Source: Immersiella caudata (taxonomy: Eukaryota; Ascomycota; Sordariomycetes; Sordariales; Lasiosphaeriaceae). Taken from it: DNA of 64,000 bases. Shown here one piece after another: positions 1 through 10,637 of this stretch. A program made the translations under genes and the position numbers. Position 1 is the stretch's first letter, and each line of letters opens with the position of its first letter. The stretch lies in the NCBI GenBank assembly GCA_030512335.1, contig JAULSU010000007.1, positions 1,426,001-1,490,000 of the forward strand, written 5' to 3'. Below the pieces are notes generated by a model. It worked only from the letters and a program-made list of their open reading frames with translations. It was not told where the DNA came from and searched no databases.

Positions 1-598
1 GGGGATGGAATTGGGGAGGTTGTCTAGAGTGAATTGTAATTTGGTGCATTATGGGAGGTGGGGCCGGAATGAGGAGTGCGACGGAGTGCGCGATGGGAGC
101 CGCGGCGCGGACGCGGAGCGGGAAGTGGAAGCAAGGAAAATTAGCTGTTTGGCGGAGGTGGTAGGTTCGACTTTGGGGAGAAGTTTTTTTTTTTCTTTTC
201 TTCTTTCTTCTTTCTTCTTCTCTCTCTTCAGGGTCTGTTGGCAGCTTGGACATTACGGCTTGGGCATTTTGCTTGCCTTCCGGAGGGGGGATATATCCAC
301 TTCTAGGTCCTGGGATGCTTACTGCTATTGCTGGATTGTGAATTGTAGCTTCATTGTTCTTTCAATGGCGTTGAAACCAAGGTAAGGACATCAACATCTG
401 CTCAAGCTCCCCGGATTTCGGCTTCAGTGTAAACAAACGGCATCTTGTCCCTGATTGGAAGGCCGGGGATAGGTCTGCTGTGCCGCACGCGCGTGACTCG
501 ATGGACCGTGGCAGTTTATCCGACAACTTCAATCCGAAGCCGAAACTTCATCCTCCAAATACTTAAACCTCAAATATCAAGATAACATCATCATCACA
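1..598. other. Gene-free left edge
   Basis: No supported gene. It contains a long pyrimidine tract (about 185-231) ending in a TCTTCAG that could be a plus-strand splice acceptor, but no matching exon is recognised. The last ~100 bases are probably the promoter and leader of the gene starting at 599. Confidence 0.5.
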
Positions 599-1210
599 AT
601 GTCCAACCCAGTACCTCCCCCTTCATCCCCCCCCTTTGCAATCATCCTAACCTCAACCCACTCCACCGGCAAACAAACCCTCGCCTTCTCCCTCTCCTCG
701 CACCTCTCCACCCCCTGGCTCAAATCCGAACCCGCCCTCTTCTCCGCCTCCCTCTCCGCCCGCTCCCAATCCTCCCGCGCCGGACTCTCCTACAACGACG
801 TCTTCACCCGCATCTGGCTATCCAAACTTGGCCGCCTGGGTTACTTCTCCGCCCCCAGCCGCAGCGCGGTGTTGACGTGCTACGCGATGCGAAGGCAGGA
901 AAGGGATGCGATACGTGAAGCGATGGGAAATGCAGGTGTGAGGGTGTTGTTTGTGGTGTTGTGGATTAGCGAGGAGGTGTTGGAGGGAAGGACGTTAGGG
1001 GCCGAGGAAGAGGGGTTGGCGGGGAGGATTATGGGGGCGAAGAAGGGGGATATTGAGGCGCCGGGGGAGGAGGAGTTGGTGGGGAGGGGTGGGGATGTGA
1101 TGGTGGTGGATTCACTGAAGAGTGTGGAGGAGATGGATGGGGCTGTCAAGGAGGGGGTGGGGAGGTGGTTGGCAGTAAGAGACAAAGAGGAGGTAAAGAC
1201 TGTGGTTTGA
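599..1210 (+). CDS. Gluconokinase-like P-loop kinase
   Basis: A 203-residue intronless protein. Near the N-terminus is a phosphate-binding loop, STHSTGKQTLA (about residues 18-28), which keeps the terminal GK but lacks the usual GxxGxGKS glycine pattern. The middle segment CYAMRRQERDAIREA resembles the 'SALKRxYRDxLR' region of gluconokinases, and the later GDIEAPGEEE and VMVVDS strings match the 'LExPxxxE...vD' end of that family. Length is typical of fungal gluconokinases (about 190-220). By family it would phosphorylate gluconate or a related small molecule in the cytosol, but the altered P-loop leaves the substrate open. The first third of the gene is strongly C-rich on the sense strand and the rest strongly G-rich. 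Confidence 0.6.
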   Translation: MSNPVPPPSSPPFAIILTSTHSTGKQTLAFSLSSHLSTPWLKSEPALFSASLSARSQSSRAGLSYNDVFTRIWLSKLGRLGYFSAPSRSAVLTCYAMRRQERDAIREAMGNAGVRVLFVVLWISEEVLEGRTLGAEEEGLAGRIMGAKKGDIEAPGEEELVGRGGDVMVVDSLKSVEEMDGAVKEGVGRWLAVRDKEEVKTVV

Positions 1211-1380
1211 TTGATTGAGGGTTGTGGTGTAGATAACATGGAAGGACCTTCTGCTCAGTGTCCTTGAAGTTAAGAGTCTCGCGTACCACTTCTGCAATAG
1301 ATACCATGACCAGAGTTGCCACCTACGGTCTGAGAGCTCAGGCTAACTCCTTCTACCGCCCGTTGCGCAATGCCTAACTC

Positions 1381-1785
1381 TTACTCATCACTCGGTGGCT
1401 GAAGAACGTTGATGTCAACACCACCCTTGCCTTGGACTCTGGCAGTGACACTGACTGGTTCCGAGTTGACTCTCTCATCAACCCCAGACTCTCTTCCCGA
1501 GCCGGGGAGACTGTTCACGCTAAAGAGACCTTCAAAGGGATCTCGTCGAGCGAGCTCCGGGGTTGGCACGGTTGGGATCTGGCAGCAATGCCCTGTTAGC
1601 ATGTTGTCTTGACGTATTACAAAAGGGCGTTCCACCTCTTTGCCATCCAATGGGCCCAGAATGGCGCCAGGCGAGCCTGGACGGGTGCTGCGAAGAGCGA
1701 GCGGTTCGACAGAAAAGGGGACTGGGGCTGCCCAAGCACCCGCGACGAAAACCAGGCTTGCGAAGGAGATGAGCTTGAGTTGCAT
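1381..1785 (-). CDS. Small secreted protein
   Basis: A 134-residue protein with a clear signal peptide: MQLKLISFASLVFVAGAWAA followed by PVPF, with cleavage likely after Ala19 or Ala20. The mature part has no recognised domain, only two cysteines (adjacent, in GHCCQ) and is rich in Pro, Ser and Val. It is a candidate secreted protein of unknown function; effector-like status is inference from size and signal peptide only. No intron is needed, the ATG is at 1785 and TAA at 1383. Confidence 0.6.
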   Translation of the reverse strand: MQLKLISFASLVFVAGAWAAPVPFSVEPLALRSTRPGSPGAILGPLDGKEVERPFVIRQDNMLTGHCCQIPTVPTPELARRDPFEGLFSVNSLPGSGRESGVDERVNSEPVSVTARVQGKGGVDINVLQPPSDE

Positions 1786-3424
1786 TGTTGCGAGTTTGTG
1801 CTGCTTGGATATGAGAAGGAAAGAAGATGTAGCGTGCTTGACTGAAACCTGTCCGAGATGAGATGCGAGCTGGAGGTGTTATTCATGTTCTCGATGGAGG
1901 GAGCAAGACGCTCTTTATGAAAACATCGTGGTCGTCCTCTCACGGAGCTTGGAGACGACTAGTCGAATCTGAGCTGGGCTTCCTGTGTTGGTTTGAGCTG
2001 AATTCATGCGAGCATGGTTCCAATCACCAACAAGCTTGACTGAGAGGCAGACGTAACCTCGTACTGGGTCATGAGCCGAGCTGGGACTATCACCAGAGTG
2101 TGTTGTTGATGCGAGCCTACACATGAACGTTGGTTCGTCGATGTGGTATCTCGTGGACTGCCAACCCCGGGTGTGGGAAGACGAGATGGCCCAAAACGGG
2201 GTGGCGGTCGTTTCGGTTGGCTCTCCGAGTAGCAGGAGAACACAGAAGGTCGACTCTTGTTGCCGTTGAGACAGTACGCTTTGAGAGGAGTTGACTGCGG
2301 CGCATGTTGTAATGGCAAGGGCCCTGGTGGATACTCCATAAAGATCTTTCCGTCTCCTTCCCAACGAACTTGGCGTCGGTGCTTGGGGGCGAATGTGGTA
2401 ACAGGATGCCAAGGTACCCGTTGCTCGGCTTTGTGGTTGTTCCCGACAGCGTGGTAGCGAGGTCAAACCGGGGAGCTGTAGCTAGGATGTGTTGGTTCTC
2501 CTAGCTTCTCCTAGCTGAGCGTCCGTCAAAGCGCATTTCGAATGGGCCAAGGTATTCGACGCCTCGTCTCAGCCCCTTGATCAACCAACTGAGTCAGTGA
2601 TGTTTGCCCACTGTGCAACTTGCACGGCGCTGAAACCAGTCGCAGCACTGGCAAGGGCGTGATATCACACAATGCGCAGCGGCTTCGAGCGGACTCTGTC
2701 GGAGGCTGGCCACATCTAACGCTGACTAAAAAATGACGGCCGAAAAGAAGAGGGAGAAGGGAAGATAAGAACAGAATGTTTGCACGTATTTCAGTGGCCT
2801 TGATTGCTTGCCAAGGTCCTGCGCCAGCTTGCTGATGCAGCTGCGAGGCAGAACCCATCATCAACCTCGTTTCCGGCATGGCGAAGAGATTGTAAAGTTG
2901 TTGGGCCCATGCCGCCTGGGCTGGCCCACCTCTCGACTAGGAACTGGAGGATTGAGTCAGTCAGGCAAACCTGCAGCGGAATAAAATGCGGTGTTGTGAT
3001 GTTCAAATTCAGTTTGTAGTGCGGCTGATACGGCAGTCCACTCCTTTGTTCCGAGATGGGAAAGCACATTTGTTCGGTCCTTCCACCATGCTGCATTTCC
3101 GGGTTCTCTACAAAGCCTGCGGCCAAGCACGCACTGGGGCACTGTTCTTTTCGCGTATTGCAACGTCTTGATCCACTATTTGCAGCGTAGCCTCTGACAG
3201 TGAGATAAGCTGAGAATGAGGGGCGCCGCGGGCCTATCATCTGACACCAAAGACACGCGATCCCACTCTCCCCAGAGGCCGCGTCTCCCAAGACGGGAAG
3301 CGCCGCCAGGATCAGCATCCTTCATCTCCAACCCGAAAATGCAAAAACGACATCATTCCCGGAGTCGAGAGCATCTCCTCCATCGACACTTCCACGGCGC
3401 GATTGCTTTGGAGTGGCTTTCGCC
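1786..3424. other. Divergent intergenic region
   Basis: About 1.6 kb between two divergently transcribed genes (minus-strand secreted protein, plus-strand surface protein). Several overlapping open frames exist but none has a recognisable domain, codon bias or splice pattern. Nothing further is seen. Confidence 0.5.
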
Positions 3425-4317
3425 ATGGCGACTCCTACGCTGACGCAATTCACACCCGCGCCGTCATGCGCCGCCAACTCGGGCCTTTGGGCCGTCACCA
3501 AAAAATGCTACCTGTACCCCGACTCCGGCCCCTCCACCGTCCTGGTCAACCCCCCATGGATGACCTGCACCGCCGCTCAGATGGGTGAGCCGCCTGAAGC
3601 CCGCAATCCCGACTGCCACAGCGTCTGGGGCACCATCAAAACCGAGGGCCGGTTCTACACTGCATGTCCCGTCGGATATTCCTCCGCAGGCGTTGAGACC
3701 TATTGGCCTTACATCAGCACCACCGTCGTCTCGGGAATCACCGTCTCCGGGTCGGATGAGGGTGTCCAGGCATCGATGATTGTTTGTTGTCCTTCTGCGT
3801 CTGGGTACGACCTTGAGTTCAAACTCGACCAGCCTGACGATTTCAGGGTGACACGGTGCACGAGGGGATCTCCTATTCAGGGTTTACCTACGTCATGCCA
3901 CGGTGCCGCGCGACGGCGAAGTCAGCGCAGACGGTTACGTTGACGCCGTTTAGCGATGAATGGGGCGGGGAGCGTCGGCGACGACAGGAGGCCACTGCCG
4001 GTCCGCTGATTACTGAGGTGTTCAACCCGGGGAAGAGTGTGTATGCCGAGGCCCAGACGTTTATCCAGACTGTGTTCGCCGATGGACACACGTGCTACGT
4101 GGGCTGTGAGGCGTACTACAACAGTCATTATACAAGTCCGACGGGTCCGCGGACGGCAAGAACGAATCAATCAGGTGGTGCCGCAGAGACGGGAACGAGT
4201 CGAAACCAGGGGCCGGCGCCGACGAGCGGCGCAAGCTTTGTCGATATGAAGAGGGGATGGACGGGTGTCCTGGGAGGATTACTGGTGGCTTTCACGGTGG
4301 CTGGCCGTGTTCTCTAG
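3425..4317 (+). CDS. Fungal cell-surface protein, CCPS-type, with frame lesion
   Basis: The first ATG in frame is at 3425. The N-terminal frame runs to about 3840 and the C-terminal frame from about 3841 to 4317. The layout fits fungal surface glycoproteins with paired cysteine motifs: CAANSGLW near the start, TACPVGY and then IVCCPSASGY in the middle, YVMPRC after the break, and a hydrophobic C-terminal stretch (GWTGVLGGLLVAF, tail RVL) compatible with a GPI signal or membrane anchor. No classic signal peptide is visible. The frames differ by one base at the TTT at 3841-3843. Either one T is missing, or an intron at 3782-3846 (GTTTGT, CTGAC branch, TTTCAG) joins them. The intron would delete the CCPS motif that defines the family, so the indel is somewhat more likely. 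Confidence 0.6.
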
Positions 4318-4975
4318 CATGCTCCTGGGCTGGGCTCCATTTTGAGTGTGTACTGGCATCAGATATGATGCGAGCCGAAGGCGTCAAGACTATCTGTGTG
4401 GATTGCACTTGGATCTTCAGCTGCTCTGTATTACAGGCAGACTGTGTATCATCATAGCCATGGGCAGGTAGTTCCGGTAGCATATATGGACACTTCTACT
4501 TGTTATTTTCCGCCATTCTTGGTTTGGGGTAGCGGTACCCTGGAACGACCGAAGTCTCAAACTTGGCCATCCAAAAATGGCAACCATTCTGGATCTCTTG
4601 GGGGTTTGTTGGTCTCAAAAGACTGGAAATGGACGTGGGCTGTAGTCAAGACGAAAACTCCTTCACGTCTTCATCCTCGTTCGACCTCATGCTACCAACA
4701 TTGCGAAAATGGACAAGACTTTCTCTTGCTCTCGACCACGGCAGCATGTCCCTTTGCAGGGCGGAATGTTCCGTCAAATCACAATCGTTGGCCAACCATG
4801 GCGAGTCGAAGGGGCGAGGGGGTGCTGCGTCTCCGAAAAGCGCGGGGTTTTGGCGGCAAAGCGCGCTCGCTCGGGCTCACAGTCTTGATGGCTGTCCAAC
4901 ATTACATTTCCATACCGGATGTCGACCGCGACCAATGCGACTGGGATGCCCCGCGATGCGCGCCGATGATTGAGA
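4318..4975. other. Intergenic, nothing recognised
   Basis: No gene, repeat or RNA is recognised. Open frames here overlap without family resemblance. It separates the surface protein gene from the NLR-like relic. Confidence 0.5.
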
Positions 4976-5918
4976 ATGGTCGCCTCGGATTGGAGCCGTA
5001 AGGTTTTTCGCCTCCGCAACTTGCCAGACGACATATCCACGACTGCGAGTGCGCAACCTGGTCAGTGGTCTCCTCAAACTACCTGCCGACCATGTTGTCG
5101 TCTACTCTGTCGCGAGGGCGCTGACAGTCTACGAAACTCCGTCAAGAATGGCCACGCTCCAGATGAAATGCATCCCTGAACGGTTGAAGCAAACTACGGG
5201 GCTCAGCAAATGGGCTCTTCCGATGATTCCCGAGCCAGGCGATTCGGAGCGCACACCTCCTGTCCTGACCCTCGACGCGCATTTTCGAGGACTGACAGTC
5301 CTGCACGAGCCTATCCCAGCTGGGCATGCTGCAGATGGTATTGTCATTTCGGGCCTCGCAAGTCATCCATTCGGGTCCTGGCAACCACACGGCCCCGACA
5401 AGTCATTCATTTGGATCCGCGAAGCTGCCCCAGGAGATTTCAGGACCGTGATCGATGGTTACGACTCTGAGCTACCAGGCAGCAAGTCCTTTCAGTTCAT
5501 CGGCGATATTGCGACAAAGATGATTCTCCATCTCAAGTCAGGCGGCTGGAATCGTCCCGAATCGAAGTCCACTGTCTTCCTGGCCCACAGGCTTGGCTGG
5601 CCGGTACGCATGGTGGCCATCGTCCAGATGGCCAACCCTCACGACAAGGGAATCTCCAGTATTCTCGACAACATTCGGGGAACTATCATGTTCGGTGTCC
5701 CGACGCTTGGAATGGATCAGGCGCGTCTGATGTGGATAGTCGAAGGGCAGCCGAATGGATCGCTTATCCAAGACCTGTCCCGAGACGGTAGGAGCAACTA
5801 CGTCCGGCAACTAGACGATAAGTTTGAGGGGCTGATTTTCCTGAGAAGGGCACGACTTCTCTGGGCGTATGAACTAACGGAATCCAGGACCGCAGCGGCA
5901 TGTACAACTCGCGGTTGA
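4976..5918 (+). pseudogene. Relic of NLR N-terminal alpha/beta-hydrolase domain
   Basis: Paralog of the gene at 61666. From ATG 4976 the frame starts with KVFRLRNLP, then a frame change near 5040-5050 leads to the long frame VVVYSVARAL...SGLASHPFGSW...GDIATKMILHL...ISSILDNIRGTIMFGVP...EGQPNG...FEGLIFLRRA, ending at 5918. Family: SesB-like serine hydrolase domain found at the N-terminus of fungal NACHT proteins acting in self/non-self responses. The nucleophile motif, AHSLGG in the right-hand copy, is AHRLGW here, so the catalytic Ser is replaced by Arg. No NACHT domain follows; a HET-like start follows instead. The intron that splits the right copy before SGLASHPF is absent. Frameshift, lost nucleophile and missing NACHT together indicate a non-functional relic. 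Confidence 0.75.
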
Positions 5919-5934
5919 GGCTAGAGAGAAACAA

Positions 5935-6237
5935 ATGCGCCTCATCAACGTCCAGACACTCGCCCTAGAGGAGTTCTACGGCGAAGCCCCGCCACATGCC
6001 ATCCTCTCGCACCGATGGGAAACTGAAGAGGCCACGTTCAAGGACTTCGCGGCCCAGGCTGACCCTTCCAAGCAAAAGAAAACGAACTCGGGGGTTGCTT
6101 GGTCGACACTTGCTGCATCAAAGAATGCTCACCCGACCACTAAGCCCTACAAAAGAGGATATGTCTGCCGCCGTAAAGGGAGGTTGCTTAAGCGCTCTAA
6201 AACTCGTCAAACGGTGAACAGTAACGAGCGGAAATAA
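5935..6237 (+). pseudogene. HET domain, N-terminal fragment
   Basis: Begins MRLINVQTLALEEFYGE, then PPHAILSHRWETEEATFKDF, the standard opening of fungal heterokaryon-incompatibility (HET) domains. Around 6090 the frame is lost: the expected 'WVDTCCID' segment can be read in another frame as CLVDTCCIKECS, followed soon by a stop. The rest of the domain is missing here; a matching C-terminal part appears about 3 kb downstream (9.1-10.1 kb). HET domains trigger a cell-death response after non-self recognition; this fragment cannot encode one. It starts 17 bases after the hydrolase relic, in the same direction. Confidence 0.8.
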
Positions 6238-7734
6238 GGAGCGCCGTAAACTTGGGGCTATGCCCTTTTTCTGCCCCCCCCCCCCCCTTCTGCTAGGATC
6301 TCCCCAAGCGAGGTTTTGTTTGAGGCATCTGGGGCATCCAAAGTGCCCAGTAATTACTGATGTTGGCTATTTTCTTTTGTCTATGACAAGAATTTATTCT
6401 CGTCTCCATGATTGTGCTAGGTGAGTGAAGTCGTTTCTGTGAAGGACAGTGGTTGCTGGTTGGCGATTGTCACAATATGAGACTTTCATCGGCTGATTTT
6501 TATAGATAGACGATTTAGCAGCTAGTAAATTGAACTGCCGCCTCTTCCAAGCGTGTTCGCGATTTCGATGTAACATCCAGGGCCCTGGAAGTGGCAAGTC
6601 AGTCTGTAACCAGAGCTTTTCTAAACATGAGACTGCTGAAATAAGTCCGTACCCCATAGCCTACTCTTTTGGCTCATGCTTTCTAAATCCGTCTATTATA
6701 CCACCCCAAAATCGACGACCACCCATTCTCATAGCCACGTGATCCATCGTCAGCTTTCGATCAGTCCAGATCAGCCCCGACTCAGCTTCGGCTAATATCT
6801 GCTTATCAAAGCCACATCACACAGCACGGCCTTGCTAGAAGGTGCAGTTTTTGCCGAAGAGCCCAAAAATGATCCCCATGTAAGAGCAGAGGCTTAGAGA
6901 TAGGACCTTCCTCCAACCTGCGCAATAGCCGCCGCCCAAAATTTCATAAACAGCGACCTGTCCCTCCTTCTGCTACTGCGTGCGTACTCGTTTCACCTAC
7001 GATAACATCTACCTCTTGGATACTTCACAGTCGCCAAGATGCAGATCGGAAATCTCCTTGAGCGCATCGCTACCTTGTCGGATATCACGCGTACTTCAGA
7101 CCCAGAGGCTTTGAACACCACGTCAGAGAGCTCGAGAAATGCTCTTCATGCCAGAAAAAGGTGACCCAGTCTGACACAATTCGTTGCACCCATTCGAACT
7201 CCTCATGCACATGCCTGCAGCTTACCAGGGTGCTATCTGGATTCTCGACCAGAAATTGGTTCAACCACGTCTAGCGGTTCCCCCCCCCCCCCCCCCCCCC
7301 CTCCAAAAAGACATAGATCCAACGAGGGCGATAAAATTCCCTCTTACCTAATTATCACAATCCCCTTCCCCTGTGATAATAACTCAATCGATCGCCTCGC
7401 ACCATCCACGACACCGCTCTTCCTTTGCAGGAGGACACAAGATGAGAAGGATGCTGCAAGTGAACGCCCGCGGACACGGGATATTGCTTTCTTGGCCGCA
7501 CGGTCGGCCCTCGGCTTGGGTCCCATGCTGGTCTGTATTTTCCGCCGTAGTCGATAGGGCTATTACTATGGTATGATGGGTAATTTTAACCACCCAGTCA
7601 GGTAGAGACAGGCCTGGCACGGACCAAAACCCCACCACATTCCAAGTAGTCAGTGACATCTAAATAACCAGCAGTCGGTAAAAGACAACACTTGCATTGC
7701 AAAAGCGAAAAAACACTGCGAAAACTACTAGATT
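6238..7734. other. Gene-free insert between HET halves, with poly-C tracts
   Basis: No recognised gene. It contains a run of 14 C at 6274-6287 and a run of 22 C at 7280-7301. A 41-codon open frame starts at ATG 7039 (MQIGNLLERIATL...) and ends at a stop; it could be a first exon or a truncated gene but has no recognised family. Confidence 0.5.
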
Positions 7735-8470
7735 TTAATACTTCGTATACATACCATTTACCTCGATGACGGCCCTGCACCTCTCCGGCATTAAGGCTAG
7801 TAATTCCGTGAGGTACGACTCCAGCAGTGCGTCCCAGGCCTCTTATACGTACCGCCTTAGCTTGTCATAGGAGGGATTCTCTTGCAGGCCCCATTTCTCC
7901 TCGACGTAATCCTTCACCTAATCCCAACACATCTCAATGGGGTTAAGGTCTGGGGAAAAGGCTGGCCAATTCGTAATTCGGATTCCTCGCGATTGTAGCT
8001 TTTCAATTATATCGACGGCGGAGTGACCTGGCGCCCCATCCTGCATCAGAATAAAGTCCTCGCCATCCTGACGACGTAGGCGAATCCAACCGTCAATGAC
8101 CGGTACGATACGCTCGCAGTAGGTTTCCTTATTGATTTTACCCCATTCTTTCTCCCAGAACACACCAGGGCCTTTTATTAAGCCGTGGAAGCAACCCCAG
8201 AACATCCAGCCGCTCGGTGCGGGTGTGGATTTCAGAAACGTCGAAATTTGCGTCAAAAAAGAGCGTTCGAATTCGAGCGTGCCCAGCGGGGGTAACTTGC
8301 TTAATTCCAGTACTTCCACGAGGGCGAGCCATTGTTTTGCGATGCATGGTATCAAAAAAACACTGCGTTTTACAGCCAAAAGTTGTGTTTTAACATTCTG
8401 GGTATTCGAATGTCCCAGAATCCTCTGGGTGGCCAAGTGGGGCGCCCCACAGGTACACGACAGGGTTATT
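7735..8470 (-). mobile_element. Decayed Tc1/mariner-type transposase remnant
   Basis: Minus-strand reading shows the C-terminal DDE core of a fungal Tc1/mariner transposase: MFWGCFHGLIKGPGVFWEKE, then CERIVPVIDG, LMQDGAPGHSA, and WPAFSPDLNPIE. Downstream of NPIEMCWD the expected Trp codon is TAG, and a second stop (TAA) follows KLRRYV; beyond these the frame stays open (EAWDALLESYLTELLA) to a final stop at 7735. TGG to TAG and CAA to TAA are the C-to-T changes typical of RIP. The N-terminal half is absent or unrecognisable and clear terminal inverted repeats are not found; a 13-base string AAAAAACACTGCG occurs near both ends but in direct orientation. Immobile relic, 5' limit uncertain. Confidence 0.75.
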
Positions 8471-9073
8471 TTCTTTTTGCACGATACCATAGTAAACACG
8501 TCTTGGCGGAGCGGGGACTCGAAGGAACCTTGGGAGATCAACCCCATAATCGAGCAACTCCGCTGACAGGTCTGAACCATGGAGGTCTGGTATTTTCGTC
8601 TGGTATTTTCGTCTGGCATTTTCGTCTGGTATTTTCATAACGACGTTGGGGCATGAAACTCGTTCAGGAAATCTCCGGTCTGCGATACGCCACAGCATTT
8701 CCCTCCTCTCAGCGATTGATGCTGCAACGAGTAAGCCCACCACCTCTGGGCTCGACTGCCATGCCCAGATTCTTGGAAACTGGAGGTTGCCGAGGTCGCA
8801 TCCTTCGCGGATGAAGATGCTAAGCGTTTCTGAGCAGTTCAACCGGCAGGCGTAGGCAAAGGGTGGCCTGCCCTGTGTGTCTTTCACATCCAGCAGCTGC
8901 CGACCCCCGAAATGAAAGAGGGCTTCGACGCCCGCCGGCCAGGTGAACGACAGGTGTAATGTTGTCAAGCCCCAAGTCTTGGTAGTTACCAACTCGGGGT
9001 TGCGAGATAGGATGGATCGAAGCTTTGACTCAGATCGCGTGAGGATTGCCTTGGCAATAGGCGAGATCATCAA
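8471..9073 (-). pseudogene. Ankyrin-repeat protein fragment
   Basis: From ATG 9073 the minus strand encodes ankyrin-like text: WGLTTLHLSFTWPAGVEALF, then DTQGRPPFAYACRLNCSETL, then VVGLLVAASIAERREML and LLDYGVDLP, as in the C-terminal ankyrin regions of fungal accessory proteins. The frame runs into a 13-bp tandem repeat (8585-8636) and then into the transposase remnant, which ends it. It is antisense to, and abuts, the HET C-terminal fragment. A promoterless fragment is likely; function is not inferable. Confidence 0.6.
8585..8636. repeat. 13-bp tandem repeat, 4 copies
   Basis: Four head-to-tail copies of GTCTGGTATTTTC, the third with one C for T. The unit is not a multiple of three, so copy-number change shifts the ankyrin frame it lies in. 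On the minus strand it encodes the repeated KIPDEN-type text. Confidence 0.9.
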
Positions 9074-9099
9074 CTCTGATAAAGTCTGTCGGCTACTCG

Positions 9100-10130
9100 G
9101 GAGTTCTCGACCGCGGTTGTGGAGACTAAAAGTACCAAGGCGACTTACCTCTTACAATATCGGAGCTGAGGGAGAGCAGGTAAATGACATTAGTCGGCTC
9201 GTACCATTGAGAAGATCACAAGGAATCTCCCGAAGCGCCCTAAAGGCATTCTCATTTACATCCAGGGATTGGTCCGTGGCACGGAAAATGTCGTGGGTAT
9301 CAAGGAGACAGACAACACGAACCGAGGACACAGCTTACTCACTCATGGGTATCTCCGACATCAACATGCCACTCCTCTACGAAGAAGGAAACAAAAGCCT
9401 TCATGAGACTGCAAGAGGAGACCATGAAAACCACGTACGACCGCATCATATTCTGCTGGCGAGATTCCAGTACAACAAAGTTTACCCACCGGGGTTTCCT
9501 GGCCAAATCACCTGCCGAATTTGAGCTTGTCGTGGAATTTCCGTCCCGCCGAAGATCATGAAAACAACCTCAAAGGCCTCTCTCGGCTTTTCTCTCACAG
9601 GCTTGAGCCAGGCGAGTACCATGCTCGCCTCGACTGCCAAGACGACATGTTGGTGGACAAAGATCGATACTTACCATTTGTTACTGACGCACTTGGGTTC
9701 CGGGAGGTTTGCGAGAGTTAACGTCGATCGCCTCCCGGAAGTCGGTACGTGGTCGATGTCCAGAGATATTACGAGACAGATCTTCATCCATAATAAATAA
9801 CCCACAAGTTCGAAGCTTTACTGGCATGCGCATCAAAGGGACCTTTTTTTTCTTTCTACCTGGGATGGGCAGCTATTTGACAGTCCGCAAATTGTGCATG
9901 CCACCCCCGAAGAGTGCTGGGATGACAAGAAGAAGAGGGCCATCAGCTTCAGCAGTGGGCGGCCGTATCTGCGCGACTGTAGTTGTTATTGCAGTACGCC
10001 TCAGCTTGATCTCCTCTCGTTTTGAACAACGGATGGTCTATCTTTCAAATTCGTTGAGCTACGAAATAACGCACGCCGCGAACGGGGACATGTATTCAGA
10101 TCATCTGTGTGTGGAATTTGTCGACTCTCG
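9100..10130 (+). pseudogene. HET domain protein, C-terminal fragment
   Basis: Continues the HET gene begun at 5935. Conserved text is in pieces: GISRSALKAF and SVARKMSWVSRRQTTR, then EDTAYSLMGISDINMPLLYE (frame 3), then after an extra base in the A4 run at 9393-9396 KAFMRLQEETMKTTYDRI and GFLAKSPAEFE in the next frame, and later FARVNVDRLPEVGTW and DITRQIFIHNK. These match the 'MSWAs.R.TTR.EDxAYsLmGiFdvNMPLLYGEG...LQeEI' end of HET domains and the tail after it. Several frame changes and the missing middle make it a pseudogene. Limits are approximate. Confidence 0.75.
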
Positions 10131-10637
10131 CCGTCCCTACCAACCTGCCGCAGTCCCGGAGGGGAGGGGGGGGGGGGGGGGGGGGGGTGGGGGTTGGAAC
10201 CTCTGCCTACTGGAACATGTCCGATGCTGATAGGATGGTTTTCTTTTGTCGGAAGCGTCCCGTTATGAGAGAGAGAATGGGGTTTACGCAGAGGTCGGGT
10301 TTCTATGTAACGATCCGACACCGGAGCTGCCCGGCTAGAGACTATGCATCGACTCTGGTCTGCTGTACCAATGAATCCTCCCAGGAGGGGGCCCTTGTAT
10401 AGAGTGCTGTGTAAAGTGGGTAGGAGTTCGTCCCTATTATCAGTCGGGCCTCTGTCAATTCTCGTTGAAAAGATCATTGATGGTCATAATACGATTGTAG
10501 CCATGAATCATGAAGAATAGGGTTGGTACTCGGGGGGAAGTGCGGTTTATAAGCCTGCAGCGTTCAGAACATCGTTCATAATGTCCAACATCTACCTAGT
10601 CTGACGTTCACATACACCAAAATCACCAATATCCGAC
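10131..10637. other. Intergenic with 22-G run
   Basis: Contains an uninterrupted run of 22 G at 10166-10187, flanked by further G clusters. Otherwise the 3' flank of the convergent HET relic and MFS gene. No gene is recognised. Confidence 0.6.

Noticed and set aside
5..385. 126-codon frame at the left edge
   Set aside because: Contains a translated pyrimidine tract (FFFSFLLSSFFF) and no domain.
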